The notes beneath the pieces are model-generated. The model saw nothing but the letters and a program-made list of their open reading frames with translations. It had not been told where the DNA came from and searched no databases. The translations under genes and the position numbers were made by a program. Shown here in pieces: positions 11,320 to 23,124 of a stretch of DNA of 64,000 nucleotides. The DNA is taken from assembly GCA_963693315.1 (NCBI GenBank), contig OY856186.1:386740865-386804864 (forward strand), given 5' to 3'. Positions within the stretch are counted from its first letter, which is position 1, and each line of letters opens with the position of its first letter. Source of the DNA: Diogma glabrata. Lineage: Eukaryota > Arthropoda > Insecta > Diptera > Cylindrotomidae.

Positions 11320-13645
11320 AAGTCGGACAAGTGCGAATAAAATTCGCTCGCCAAGGGTTCCGTGAATGTAAAAGAACACATTATCAAAAATAAATGACAT
11401 AAAGTTATGTTGTAAAGTCTTTATATTGCCAGACTATGGACGCATAATAGAATAAATGTTTAATAGTAAACGTCAATAGTAAATGTCAATCACATCTACA
11501 TTGATCAAAAATGTTACTTGAGGTTAAATCTTATCCATAGCTGTTTATGTTAGCTAAAGTATTTTAATAGTCTAAATTGGGAATATTTGTTCTATAAATC
11601 AGCGTCGAAATATAGGGTGGTATACATACACTTAAAATAGCACTTTTTTCATCAATAACTAAAAAACTATGCATCGCAGAATTCTAAAAAATATTGCAAT
11701 GTTTCTTAAATTAAGTGTTCTTTCAAATGACACCCCACTCGTTTGGTTCCAAAAAAGTTTTTTTTTTGCTCTCCCCACACCCATCCCCTAAACACACAGA
11801 AATATAATTATTTGAGAGTTCGCTATAATTTTCGTTCAAAATATAGCAAACTTCCTGTCTCTATGAATTTTTTCAATTTTTTCTGTCAATCAGTGTCGAA
11901 ACGTAGGGCGGGGAACGGTCTGGAATTTGCAAACTTTTTAGAATAACTCCAAAACGGTGTACCGGAAATTTCTAAAAAAAATTGTAATGTTTTGGAAATT
12001 TGATGCTCTTTTAAATGATACCCCACTCGCTTGGGTCGAAAAAAATTTTTTTTTACGCCCCTTACACCCATCCCCTAAACACAAAGAAATATAATTATTT
12101 GAGAGTTCGCTATGATTTTCGTTCAAAATATAGCAAACTTCCTATCTCTATGAATTTTTTCAATTTTTTCTGTCAATCAGTGTCGAAACGTAGGGGGGGG
12201 GGACGGTCTGGAATGTACACATTTTTTAGAATAACTCCAAAACTGTGTACCACAAAATTCTAAAAAAAATTGCAATTTTTTGCAAATTTTATCTTCTTTC
12301 AAATGATACCCCACTCGCTTGGGTCAAAAAAAGTTTTTTTTTACCCCCCTTACACCCATCCCTTAAACACACAGAAATATAATTATTTGAGAGTCCGCTA
12401 TAATTTTCGTTCAAAATATAGCAAACTTCCTGTCTCTATGAATTTTTTCAATTTTTTCTGTCAATCAGTGTCGAAATGTAGGGGGGGGGGGGGGGAACGG
12501 TCTGGAATGTGCACATTTTTTAGAATAACTCCAAAACGGTGTACCAGAAATTTCTAAAAAAAATTTTTTTTTACCCCGCTTACACCCATCCCCTAAACAC
12601 ACAGAAATATAATTATTTGAGAGTTCGCTATAATTTTCGTTCAAAATATAGCAAACTTCCTTTCTCTATGAATTTTTTCAATTTTTTCTGTCTATCAGTG
12701 TCGAAACGTAGGGGGGGGGGAACGGTCTGGAATTTGCACATTTTTTAGAATAACTCCGAAACTGTGTACCACAAAATTCTAAAAAAATTGCCAAGTTTCT
12801 GAAATTTGGAGCTCTTTCAAATGACACCCCACTCGCTTGGGTCAAAAAAGTTTTTTTTCACCCTTCCCCACCCCAATCCCTTAAAAACACAAAAATATAA
12901 TTATTTGAGAGTTCGCTATATTTTTCGTTCAGAGTTTATCAAACTTCCTGTCTCTGTGAATTTTTTCAAATTTTTCTGTTAACTAGGCTCGAAATGCAAG
13001 GGGGGGGACCAACTGTTTGTATCACTTTATTGATAATAATTCAAAAACTCTGCATTGCAAAATTCTAAAAAAAAATGGCAATATTTCTAAAATCAAGTGC
13101 TCTTTCAAATGACACCCCACATGACCTGGTTTTAAATGATGTTTTTACCCCTTAACATTCCCACCCCTTTAATAAATATAGTTATTAGTGTCTGCCACTT
13201 TTCTATATTTTTCATTAAAAACCTACTCAATTTTCTATCATTCCAAATATATTTCAAGATGTTCGATGAAGTAGGGTCGGAGTTAATCGGGGCAATAAAA
13301 CATCCCGAAAACGTCATTTTTCAAAATTATACAAAAAGTGGTGGGGTGAAAAATTCCAAAATATATTTTTAAATAATGCTGAAATGAAGCCCTTTCATAT
13401 GATACCCTACTCGTCTCGCTAAAAAAATGTATGTTTTCAAAGGCTTTACATCGTACCTCCTTAAAACAAACGAACACAACTTTATTTATTTTTTAACCCG
13501 CCATCTTGTGTGGATAGGTTAGTTTTATAAGCACCTCAAATTTTAAGTTCATCGGATTAATGGTTCACGAGATAATCGAAATAATGTGAAAAACACGTTG
13601 TACTCTCACCAATAGTGTTCCGTATAAAAAACGGAACCCTAAAAA
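11320..13645. mobile_element. Repeat element with GTCGGACAAGTGCG and GGAACCCTAAAA ends
   Basis: The left end carries AGTCGGACAAGTGCGA followed by AAGGGTTCCGTGAA. The right end carries TTCCGTATAAAAAACGGAACCCT, a short hairpin. Elements with these end phrases are, to my knowledge, widespread as non-coding repeats in insects such as Lepidoptera and Hemiptera. The interior is dominated by a 288-bp tandem array. No coding gene is present; the small frames inside are readings of the array unit. Confidence 0.65.
11640..13480. repeat. 288-bp tandem array, about six to seven units
   Basis: The phrase ATGAYACCCCAC recurs at 11727, 12015, 12303, 12821, 13109 and 13399. The spacing is 288, 288, 518, 288 and 290; the 518 interval fits two units with one 58-bp deletion that removed the marker phrase. 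Units share a G-run of variable length (8 to 14 G) and a TTTGAGAGTTCGCTAT core. Units at the right end are the most diverged. Confidence 0.92.
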
Positions 13646-14315
13646 TATAGAGGGGCTGAAATCTCACAGCTCTGAGATATCAAGACTTCGGTCTGGGTTA
13701 AGGATTTTGATATAGTTTTCGGCAAAAAACTTTTATGGGGACATGGTTTTTAGTTTTGAGCAGCTATGTATATCAAACATAACTCTTTGTTAAAGTACAA
13801 ATATTTTTTATCTCTGTTTAGAAATTTATTACAAAACTAACACGAAACATCAATACGTTGGCGGAAAATTAGAACAGATCATAAATTAACATAATTTAGT
13901 GAAAAGAGATACACTCAGCAAACTACTCAAAAACCTCTCCATTTAGCGTTTCGAGAAAATATTACAAAATCACAAATTCATATTTCTTTAAAATTCCAAA
14001 AATATTGTAAAAATTAAATAAAATCAAACTTTTTTCGTAATTCCAAAAATATTTCAAAAATTAGAATAAAATCAAATATTTAAACTTTTTCTATATTCCA
14101 ATAATATTCCAAAAATTCTTAAAAATTCAAACTTTCCCAGAATTGTAAAAATATTGCAAAAATTCTTACAAAATCAAAAATTGAAACTTTTTTCAAAATT
14201 CCAAAAATTATAATAAAATCAAAAATACAAATTTTTCAAAATTCTAAAAATATTACAAAAATTTTTACAAAATCAAAAATTGAAACTTTTTTCAAAATTC
14301 TAAAAATATATATAA

Positions 14316-14850
14316 AACAAAAGAGGCACAAAAAAGTGAAAAATAACTCAATTGTTGCTTTTAGAAACAAAAATACGTTACATTTTGATTAATTTAATTT
14401 AATTATACCTTACTATAGACCAAAAAAAAATACGCTATTATACAAAGCTACTATTTTAAAATAGTTACTTTTTATTATAATTATTATAGTTATTATAGTT
14501 GTTATAATAGTTATTATATTTTAAAAATTATTTGTAGTACAAAACTGTTGGAAATCGGTGCCAAGCCCGAGACATATTAGTCGGTTTTTCGTCAATGTGG
14601 CACCGACATCGAACAGTTTTGTACTACAAATAATTTTTAAAATATAATAACTATTATAACAACTATAATAACTATAATAATTATAATAAAAAGTAACTAT
14701 TTTAAAATAGTAACTTTGTATAATAGCGTATTTTTTTTTGATCTATAGTAAGGTATAATTAAATTAAATTAATCAAAATGTAACGTATTTTTGTTTCTAA
14801 AAGCAACAATTGAGTTATTTTTCACTTTTTTGTGCCTCTTTTGTTTTTTC
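14316..14850. repeat. Long palindrome nested in copy B
   Basis: Arms of about 250 bp (about 14316-14568 and 14598-14850) are nearly perfect reverse complements around a short centre near 14580. The inner arms contain GTACAAAACTGTT and its complement. It resembles a head-to-head pair of the repeat end that recurs at 15346. Confidence 0.9.
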
Positions 14851-15997
14851 TGAAGTCGGTTCTATTTTTTTTTTAAAAAATTTTTTTATTTTTTTATTTT
14901 TAGTGTAGTCATAAAGCAAATATCGGCTAGAAAGCGTTCTAAAAGTAATAACTTCAAATGCTGGAAAAACTTTCATCAGTGACAATCTATTAATTATGGT
15001 TTAGCGATTTTTTGCACAAATGGCATACATATTTCCCGTGATAGAAAATTATTTACGATAACCTTGACAAGTATAGCAATATAATACTACCCAAAATATC
15101 CAAACAGATTAATATGTTTTGACGAAATCAGCGAAAATGCATTAAAAATATGGTTTTTTCCAATTTTCTGAATAACGGTATTTTTCACATCAAAGAAAAA
15201 ATTATGGGACCCTCTGGGAATGAACCCAAATAGAAAAAAATTTAAATCATCCAAATCGAACGAGCCGTTTTTGGGAAATTCTTTGTACTTCATAAAAAAA
15301 ACCTACAGTGAAACACAGAACCTCCTTCTTTTTTGAAGTCGGTTAAAAAGTAACTATTTTAATATAGTAACTTTTTTTAATAGCGTAATTTTTTTGTCTA
15401 TAGTAAAGCATAATTAAATTAAATTAATCAAAATGTAACGTATTTTTGTCTCTAAAAGCCATAATTGAGTTATTTTTCACTTTTTTGTGCCTCTTTTGTT
15501 TTTTCTGAAGTCGGTTCTATTTTTTTTCAAAATGGTTTTTTTATTTTTTTATTTTTAGTGTAGTCATAAAGCAAATGTCTGCTAGAAAGCGTTTTAAAAG
15601 TAATAACTTCAAATACCGGAAAAACTTTCATTAGTGACAATCTATTAATTATGGTTTTATGATTTTTTGCACAAACGGCATACACATTTCCCGTCATAGA
15701 AAATTATTTACGATAACCTCGACAAGTATAGCAATATAATACTGCCCACAGCACCCAAACAGAATAATATGTTTTGACGAAATCAACGAAAATGCATAAA
15801 AAATATGGTTTTTTCCAATTTTCTGAATAGCGGTATTTTTCACATCATAAAAAAAATTATGGGACCCTCTGTGAATAAACCCAAATAGAACACGATTTAA
15901 ATCATCCAAATCGAACGAGCTGTTTTTGAGAAATCGGTGTACATACATAAAAAAAACCCTACAGTGAAACACAGAACCTCCTTCTTTTTGGAAGTCG
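14690..15997. repeat. About 650-bp direct tandem duplication
   Basis: The segment about 14690-15345 is repeated at about 15346-15997 with roughly a few to ten percent differences. Both units end in CCTCCTTCTTTTT-GAAGTCGGTT. The two minus-strand frames at 15087-15293 and 15694-15972 are the same non-coding segment read twice. Confidence 0.88.
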
Positions 15998-16372
15998 GTT
16001 AAAAATTGAAAAACTCTATTTATTTCAAAATTCTAAAAATATTGCAAAAATAATAACGAAATCAAAAATTGAAACTTTTTTCAAAATTCTAAAAATATTC
16101 CTAAAATTAGAATAAAATGAAATATTTAAACTTTTCTAAATTCCAATAATATTCCAAAAATTCCAAATTTTTCCAAAATTCTAAAAATATTGCAAAAATT
16201 ATTACAAAATCCAAAATACAAACTTTTTTCATAATTCCAAAAATAATTCAAAAACTATAACAAATTCAAAAATTTCCATGTCCAATTTCATTTTCAATTA
16301 CATTTCCGTCATAAAAACAGCTACATTTTTTTTCCAAAAAATTGACTAAAAAAATAAAAGAAATCATTTTTT

Positions 16373-16840
16373 GACACACTTGACATTATTTTTTTGACAA
16401 ACTTATAATGCCATAATTCTCAATAATAATAATAAAATTTCATTTCAAACAAATAATTAATTTTATTTTTTCGAAAAAATTGGGTAAAAAAATAAATAAA
16501 AACTTTCTTTTGACACACTTGACAACATTTTTTGACAAACTTATAATGCCATAATTCTCTATAATAATAATAGATTTCATTTCAAACAAATAATTAAATT
16601 TATTTTTTTCCAAAAAATTGGGTAAAAAAATAAATAAAAACTTTCTTTTGACACACTTGACAACATTTTTTGACAAACTTATAATGCCATAATTCTCAAT
16701 AATAATAATAAAATTTCATTTAAAACAAATAATTAAATTTATTTTTTTCCAAAAAATTGGGTAAAAAAATAAATAAAAATCTTTTTTTTGACACACTTGA
16801 CAACATTTTTTGGACAAACTTATAACGCAATAATCTAGAT
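16373..16840. repeat. 139-bp tandem array in copy B
   Basis: GACACACTTGACA recurs at 16373, 16512, 16650 and 16790, giving a period of 138-140 bp. Copies A and C each hold about two units, so the unit number varies between family members. Confidence 0.9.
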
Positions 16841-17248
16841 TTTGATCTCACATACCAATTCCGACCATCCAGATTTCTCCACATTCTTTGTTCCTACTCA
16901 TTATCACTTAAAATGAACGTTTTTTAAGCAAAAAATATGCATATTTCCTTGTTTTGACATACTTTACGATTTTTTTGACACACTTCCGGTACAGTTATCG
17001 AACATATCGTCCTTTGGCTCATACCATTGAGTGCACCTATTTTTAGAATTCAAAATTTTTCAAATCCCTTCAGCCGTTTTCTAGATTTCGTCAGTTGTGA
17101 AGGAGGGCCGGCTGACAGACATACATTTTTTTCTTGCTTTTTTAGAATCAGTAGGTCCTAAAACGTCGAGAAATGCCAAAAAAAGTGGGGGTAAGAATTT
17201 CACTTTGAGATCATGAATGTAATACTTAGGTCTTTCAGACCGAAATAA

Positions 17249-17857
17249 CTGTTTACAATAAACATATTCACTCTGCCAGAAACAGTGGAGATTTGGTGTA
17301 ACTTGAATTCATAAATAAACATAGAAGTTCTTTCTCATCAGAAGTTCTTTCTAACTCAGCATTACAATTTAAATGAAAATCGAATAGTAAATTGAAGTTA
17401 TAATATTCAATGATTACAAAAAAACGATTCAGAATATATAGACATACTTGCTAATAAAATCAAACAATTGTTTTCTTGTATTTTAAAGATTTTGTAACCA
17501 TCCAATATTTATGTAATATATGTAAGCATCCAATATTTATTAAGTGTTACATACAGGCAATTTTAATCTAGTCAACAAACTATGATAATAAATTTTTATT
17601 GATTAAAGTTTTGTTAAACAACCGACCAAAGGTTGACAACCACTTCAAGTTACAAAATACAAATCAATTAGAAAAATAGCAGCATTAATGTGCAATAGTG
17701 TATACGGTAACTGTGATTTAGTTCACATACTGTAATTATACCGATTCAATATTTTGATTAAAAGTTTTCAATTCGTTAAATTATTTTAACTAATTTTTTA
17801 TAAAACAAAACCTAAATTAATATATTAAATTTTCATAAAACAATCATTTATCATTAG
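17249..17857. other. AT-rich spacer
   Basis: No gene or named repeat was recognised between copy B and the first 0.54 kb direct repeat. Confidence 0.45.
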
Positions 17858-18398
17858 TCCAGGAAAATTAGGGGTTTCACCTCGGAATGAGAGATAGTCG
17901 GCTGTAAACTTGTATAAACCTTTATTTTGGCACCCTAAATCTTGTCTCAAAACCTACTTATCGTAGGGTGTCCGCGTCTACAGATTTTCCAAGGTCAAAG
18001 GTAAAAAAATCGATTTTACACACATTTATTGAAATATCTCGTTTCCTATGGGCTTTATGCTATTTGTATATATAATAAATATTGTAGAGGATTAAATTTT
18101 CTACAACTTTTGTTTAAACATTTTTTTATATATTGAACTATTTTTGAGATAGAGAGCAGAGCGCGCGCAGTGTTTAACTATTTAGAGTATCATTCGAGGT
18201 CAACCTGTAGTCTCAATTTAAAACATGCTGTATAAAGTTTATAAACTATTGATAAATATATGATTCTAAATAATTCGCATTTTTTATTAACTATTACGCA
18301 TAGTTAATATTTTTTTCCATAATTCAGTATCTATTCATTTAATAATACTTACCTACTCGTGTAATTATAAAGTTATTAAGGAAATAGTAAATTCTTGT
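17858..18398 (+). repeat. 0.54 kb direct repeat, copy 1 (empty-site copy)
   Basis: It begins AGTCCAGGAAAATTAG and runs to about GTTATTAAGGAAATA. The same sequence recurs at 19644-20056 and continues at 25428-25558, where a Helitron splits it. Because this copy is uninterrupted it shows the Helitron target site directly. The pair flanks a gene remnant. It does not begin TG or end CA, so it is not an obvious LTR. Confidence 0.9.
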
Positions 18399-18609
18399 AT
18401 GAGCTTAGAATGATAGCAATTCTCACGAGGATTAAATTTCCCGTAACGAGCGAAGCGAGTGGAGGGAATCATTCGAGTGAAGGATTGCCATCATCCTATG
18501 CGAATACAAGATGCTATTTTATCCGCGACAGTAAAATATTTCGATTAATTTCCAGTTTGCCTGCTAAAGTTTTTGTCAGCATGTTAAAATATTTAAATCA
18601 TAGATAGCT

Positions 18610-19494
18610 TAGAAACAAAACAATTGACATAACGGAACCATTGTTAGATATAGATTTACTTGTTATTTTAATTGGGCGTACCATATCTCATCAACAAAAA
18701 TTTTCTTTAAAAAAGTTGGCAAAGGAAATGTAAAAACTGAAATATACTGTTCCAAAAGTTTTGATAAATATCCTCGTTGTAAAAAACACATATTGTTTCT
18801 GCACGCAATAAGTGGTTGTGACACGACTTCTGCGCACTTTAGAAAAGGAAAAAAAACTTTTGTAAAAACACTAGAGAGACTTTCGAATTTGGATCAAATT
18901 GCTGCAGCATTTGAAGAAGGAAATTTTGAGAATGGAGTGCGAACCTTGTTGGCAATCTATAATGCTCCAAAATCTGAGGACTGTATCAATCGTCTTCGCT
19001 ATGCACAGTTCATCAAATTAACAAAACTGCATAAACCTGTGCAGTTTTTAAATCTTCCACCAACGAGTGCAGCAGCTCACCAACATTTCAAGCGTGTTTA
19101 TTATCAAGTTCAGACTTGGTTAGGGCATGACTTAGAACCCCAGAATTGGGGTTGGATAATGCGTGATGAAGTCCTGGAACCTGTTATGACAATGAATCCA
19201 CCAGCTCCGGAGGAATTGATTAACACAATATTCTGCAACTGCAAGAATGGTTGTGCTTCGCGATGTGGATGCAGGAAAGTAGGGTTGCAGTGCTCTTTAG
19301 CTTGCGGGCAGGGGCAGTGTAATGGGCAAGCTTGTCTTAATGCTTCACCATATCAGAGTGATATCAATGAAGACGGTACTTTTGATCCCGAAATCCTGGA
19401 AGAACAGACAAATGACGTTGAAGACGAGAACACAGAGGAATTTGAAATTTTACAGCGACTGGAAGACAATGATGAAGAAGAAGAAGAAAATTGA
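18610..19494 (+). pseudogene. GCDTTSA-family protein with C-terminal cysteine-rich region, 5' end broken
   Basis: The main open frame (from about 18700 to the stop at 19494) reads GKGNVKTEIYCSKSF, then HILFLHAISGCDTTSAHF, and ends in a cysteine cluster (CNCKNGCASRCGCRKVGLQC with further C residues) and an acidic tail. The listed ORF start at 18793 is an internal TTG, not an ATG. Upstream in another frame is DIDLLVILIG, which fits the same family, so at least one frameshift lies near 18715. This multicopy insect family has, as I recall it, a segment resembling the helix-turn-helix of FEN/XPG-like nucleases (GCDxxxxxxGxGK); that link is an inference. The gene is bracketed by 0.54 kb direct repeats, suggesting a mobile unit. 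A poly-adenylation-like AATAAA is near 19579. Confidence 0.7.
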
Positions 19495-19643
19495 AATTAG
19501 AACTTGTAGTTTTTTTTTATTATTATTATTCAATTTTTAAATTTCAACGTTCATATATGTATGGAACGGTATTTTTCAATAAAAACATTAATTAAAAATT
19601 TAATTCTGTTCTTTTTATTTAGTTAGGAAGTAAATAGTATAAT

Positions 19644-20056
19644 AGTCCAGGAAAATTAGTCAAATAAAGGCAAATATCTCGGAATGAGAGATAGTCGGCT
19701 GTAAACTTGTATAAACCTTTATTTTGGCACCCAAAATCTTGTCTCAAAACCTACTTATCGTAGGGTGTCCGCGTCTTCAGATTTTCCAAGGTCAAAGGTA
19801 AAAAAATCGATTTTATACACATTTATTGCAAATATCTCGTTTCCTATGGGCTTTATGCTATTTGTATATATAATAAATATTGTAGAGGATTAAATTCTCT
19901 ACAACTTTTGTTTAAACATTTTTTTATATATTGAACCATTTTTGAGATAGAGAGCAGAGCGCGCGCAGTGTTTAACTATTTAGAGTATCATTCGAGGTCA
20001 ACCTGTAGTCTCAATTTAAAACATGCTGTATAAAGTTTATAAACTATTGATAAATA
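19644..20056 (+). repeat. 0.54 kb direct repeat, copy 2, left part
   Basis: It matches 17858-18255 closely; the first 40 bases differ by a small substitution/insertion. It is cut at GATAAATA by a Helitron and resumes at 25428. Confidence 0.9.
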
Positions 20057-20473
20057 CTAGGAGGGCCCGGCGTGCTTCGCTACGCTTATAAATAAAGTTT
20101 TTGCGTAGACATTTTGTTGACGTAGAAGCAATGATTTCAAAAAGTGGTAATGAGAAATGCTACCATATAATTTTTAATTTTTCTTTTTAAATATATGAAT
20201 GAAAAATAATCAGAACTCTAGCTGATCAGTTGGGATATATGAAAAATTAGCGATCAAATAAGTTTTCAAGTAAGCTTCGCTAATTTTTCATATATCCGAA
20301 CTGATCAGCTAGAGTTCTGATTATTTTTCATTCATATATTTAAAAAGAAAAATTAAAAATTATATGGTAGCATTTCTCATTACCACTTTTTGAAATCATT
20401 GCTTCTACGTCAACAAAATGTCTACGCAAAAACTTTATTTATAAGCGTAGCGAAGCACGCCGGGCCCTCCTAG
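20057..20473. repeat. 417-bp palindrome at the Helitron 3' end
   Basis: Positions 20057-20260 and 20270-20473 are reverse complements with near-perfect identity. Both outer edges are the Helitron 3' terminus (CTAGGAGGGCCCGG and its complement). The outer left edge meets the target; the inner edge cuts the Rep ORF. This means a second, inverted copy of the end sits inside the element. Confidence 0.92.
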
Positions 20474-22205
20474 TATCTATTATCAAGAGATGCACCACGT
20501 ACATCAACACTCATACCATTATCACGTCGACGATACAAAGGATAACCATTCACAGATTCTTTAGTATTTTCAGAAAAAGGTTTTGGAAAATTCTTACTAC
20601 ATTTACCATCTCTCATACAAACAGAATTGGGATTTAGAGCACCACATGGTCCATGCATCATATGACGTTTCACATATTCATGTAATTTAGGAAAAAGAAT
20701 GGGATCAGGGATTTCAGTACATACAAATTTATTAATCATTTCATTTCCATCAATTCTATCTTCATCTGATAAATTTAACAAAATATGGGCATGCGGAAGA
20801 CCACGTTTTTGAAATTCAATGGTATATATAAGTGCTTTGACAGAACCGAAAATCTTTTTTTTCATTAAACAATCTATGAGCTCTTTAAGTTTCACTTTAA
20901 ACACACGCACAACAATATCAGGACGAAAATTCGAAGACTCATAATTACTCAAATTATCAACAATTTCTGGCCATTGAGGATTACATGTCATTGTTATAAA
21001 TAAAGAAGGTTTACCGAAATGTTGTACAATAGACATTGCATCCAAGTAATTTTGATACATGTTACGTGGTGAACCGGTGAAAGAAGATGGCAAAATTACT
21101 TTACGACCAACTACTTGCATATTATCATCGCCATTGCGATTTTGATGCAAGAAATCTGTTAAATTATTGTACAAATCAGCACGAAGAGCAGATTGATTTG
21201 AACGAATGTAATGAAGCCGTGTACCTTCGATACGAACATACATATCAACAATCCATTGAAGAAATAATTTTTGAGAACGATGCAAAAGACTAAAACCATC
21301 ACGTATAGCAAGGCGATAAGATGCATATTGCAACATTGTAACTTTTGTACGTGACACATTAGCACGTGAAGTTGAAACTAAATTATGTGGAATATTAACG
21401 TGCCACCCAGTATCACCATTTGGAAACAACAAAGGATAAGCTAAAGGATCCAAAGAAGAATCAAGGACAGAAACAGAACGAATTTCATTTGCATTTTTTG
21501 AAAAAACAATCATATTTCTTTCAAAAGGTGGTTCACCATCATCATTTTTAAAAATAGCAGCCACATCAGTTTGAACAGCATCATTAAAACGACGAATATC
21601 ACATTCTCTGTTAACTTTTATAACCATTGACACATCAGCAGTAACATTCTCAGGTCTTTCACAAAATTCATGCATTGATTTGAAAGAACGAACAAAAGGA
21701 TTCACACGATCTAACTCAAAACCTATCTCACGCATAAGAAAAATTTCACATACATTGGTATTTCTATTCATTCTCATATTAGCAGCAGTATCAACATCAT
21801 AAAAATATAATTGTGCATACATTGGAGGTCGACCATAAGCAGGAATTAAAGCACCAGTACGATGATAAAAAATATTATGAATTTTAAAATGATAAATACC
21901 ACGTGCAGTAGAATCCGCTATATTACATTCAGAACTGATCATTGCAAATGCCGAATTATAGGAACGAATATTTGAAAGAAAACTTTTAGAACGTTTTTTT
22001 ATAGCATTATCATTTGAATTCAATCCTTCGAAAATATTAGAGAAAAATGCATTTTCAGAAAGAGGAGGTAAATTGACTTTGCCTTTATGGCAACACAAAG
22101 AAAACGCTTCATTATTATTTGAAGTAACTTCTCTTGCAAAATGTTTGGCATGACAAAAATGACAACTCATATCCAAAGCACCACAAACATACGAATCAAA
22201 GTTAC
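20470..22205 (-). pseudogene. Helitron Rep/helicase protein, N-terminal half
   Basis: The frame (569 codons) matches the Helitron_like_N and the start of the Rep (rolling-circle replication initiator) part of RepHel proteins. Near the N-terminus CGALDMSCHFCHAKHF is the usual zinc-binding segment. Further on are DPLAYPLLFPNGDTGW, then PSLFITMTCNPQWPEI, then the two-histidine HUH motif in RGLPHAHILL, and MMHGPCGALNPNSVCM. The frame stops right after SVDVRGASLDNRY, where the terminal palindrome begins. The catalytic tyrosines and the whole helicase domain normally follow and are absent. The N-terminal start is separated by a MITE. It cannot encode a full transposase. Confidence 0.92.
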
Positions 22206-22208
22206 CTG

Positions 22209-22316
22209 TACCCTATTTCACCAAACTTACAAATTTGTAATTTCATGCAAATTTTCACAAATTTTGTTAAAATTTGTATGAAATTACAAATTTGTAAGTT
22301 TGGTGAAATAGGGTAC
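22209..22316. mobile_element. MITE of about 107 bp with TA target
   Basis: Arms beginning CCCTATTTCACCAAAC are perfectly inverted over about 36 bp. TA is found at both outer edges, which suits a Tc1/mariner-type TA duplication. It splits the Helitron protein between the first exon-like part and the Cys-rich part. Removing it does not restore one frame, so another indel exists. Confidence 0.8.
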
Positions 22317-22317
22317 T

Positions 22318-22634
22318 GGGATCACATTCAAAGCACACTTGAACGAATCTCTCAAAATTACAAAGGGAATTTCATCATTCACCACATTCAATTCTAAATC
22401 ATTCGCAACATTCATGACACCATTCATGACACCGTTCATGACACCATTCATATCATCAACATTCACTTCATCATTCACAACAACATCAGCTTCAGCATTC
22501 ATTCCATCATTATTACCATTCAATTCATCATTCATAAAATCAACATTATTACGCATATTACGCATATAATCTCTTTTATTCCGACGACTCGATGTACCAC
22601 TCACATCCAAACGTTTACGACGTAGTCTTGGCAT
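22318..22634 (-). pseudogene. Helitron protein N-terminus, cut off by the MITE
   Basis: From the ATG at 22634 it reads MPRLRRKRLDVSG, an arginine-rich start usual for Helitron proteins. Positions around 22408-22455 contain 12-bp tandem repeats encoding MNGV units. The frame ends in the MITE. Confidence 0.75.
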
Positions 22635-22689
22635 CGAAATGAATAAATATATCAATATATCAAAAATATGAAATAACTCAAATATCAAA

Positions 22690-23124
22690 ATATCTCAAAA
22701 ATCTTTATATCAATAAAAAACAAAATAATCGAAAAATATCGAAAACCGTCCTTCTTGAAAGATAAAAGACGACTAAATTATAAAATAAATACGACGACTG
22801 AAATGAATATAAAATAAATATAAAAATTTTCGTTTTTGTTATTCGTTGTTCGGTTCGATAGCTAATATATAAAAAAGAAAAATTTTAAAGCATTGTTTTA
22901 AAGCAAAAAGAAAATTGTTTTTGCATGTATGTAAACTTATAATGCATATGTATAGAAAAAGTTTTCCGTATATAATAACTTTTTTATTTATGATCCGAAA
23001 AATCCCAAAAATCTTTAAAATCTAAGTTACACTAATATCAGTTAGCAGTGAAAATTTCAAATGAATCAAAATTCGAATAAAAAAGCCTAATGCCCCACAA
23101 AGTTTTAATCTAGCGTATTAATAT
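22690..23124. other. 5' non-coding part of the Helitron
   Basis: AT-rich sequence upstream of the Helitron protein start, bounded by the nested LTR element. A promoter probably lies here but none could be picked out. Confidence 0.5.

Larger units (their letters stand above)
13654..17248 (+). mobile_element. Copy B of the recurrent repeat family
   Basis: It has the same left end (hairpin plus CTTCGGTCTG, about 13654-13695) and right end (about 17146-17248) as copy A. It abuts the end of the preceding repeat element directly. Its AT-rich array is split by an insert at about 14316-15997. There is no coding gene. Confidence 0.7.

Noticed and set aside
11743..12748. A series of similar 60-95 codon frames
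   Set aside because: They recur because the 288-bp unit recurs; start and end differ between units and no constraint is visible.
11640..13480. Regular repeats as a CRISPR array
   Set aside because: The repeat unit is 288 bp with no short repeat-spacer pattern, and the DNA is eukaryotic.
15087..15972. Two similar minus-strand frames that could suggest a duplicated gene
   Set aside because: The whole 650-bp non-coding segment is duplicated; the frames lack any motif and are of low complexity.
17858..18398. The 0.54 kb direct repeats as LTRs
   Set aside because: They lack TG...CA ends, a primer binding site after the first copy and any pol gene between them.
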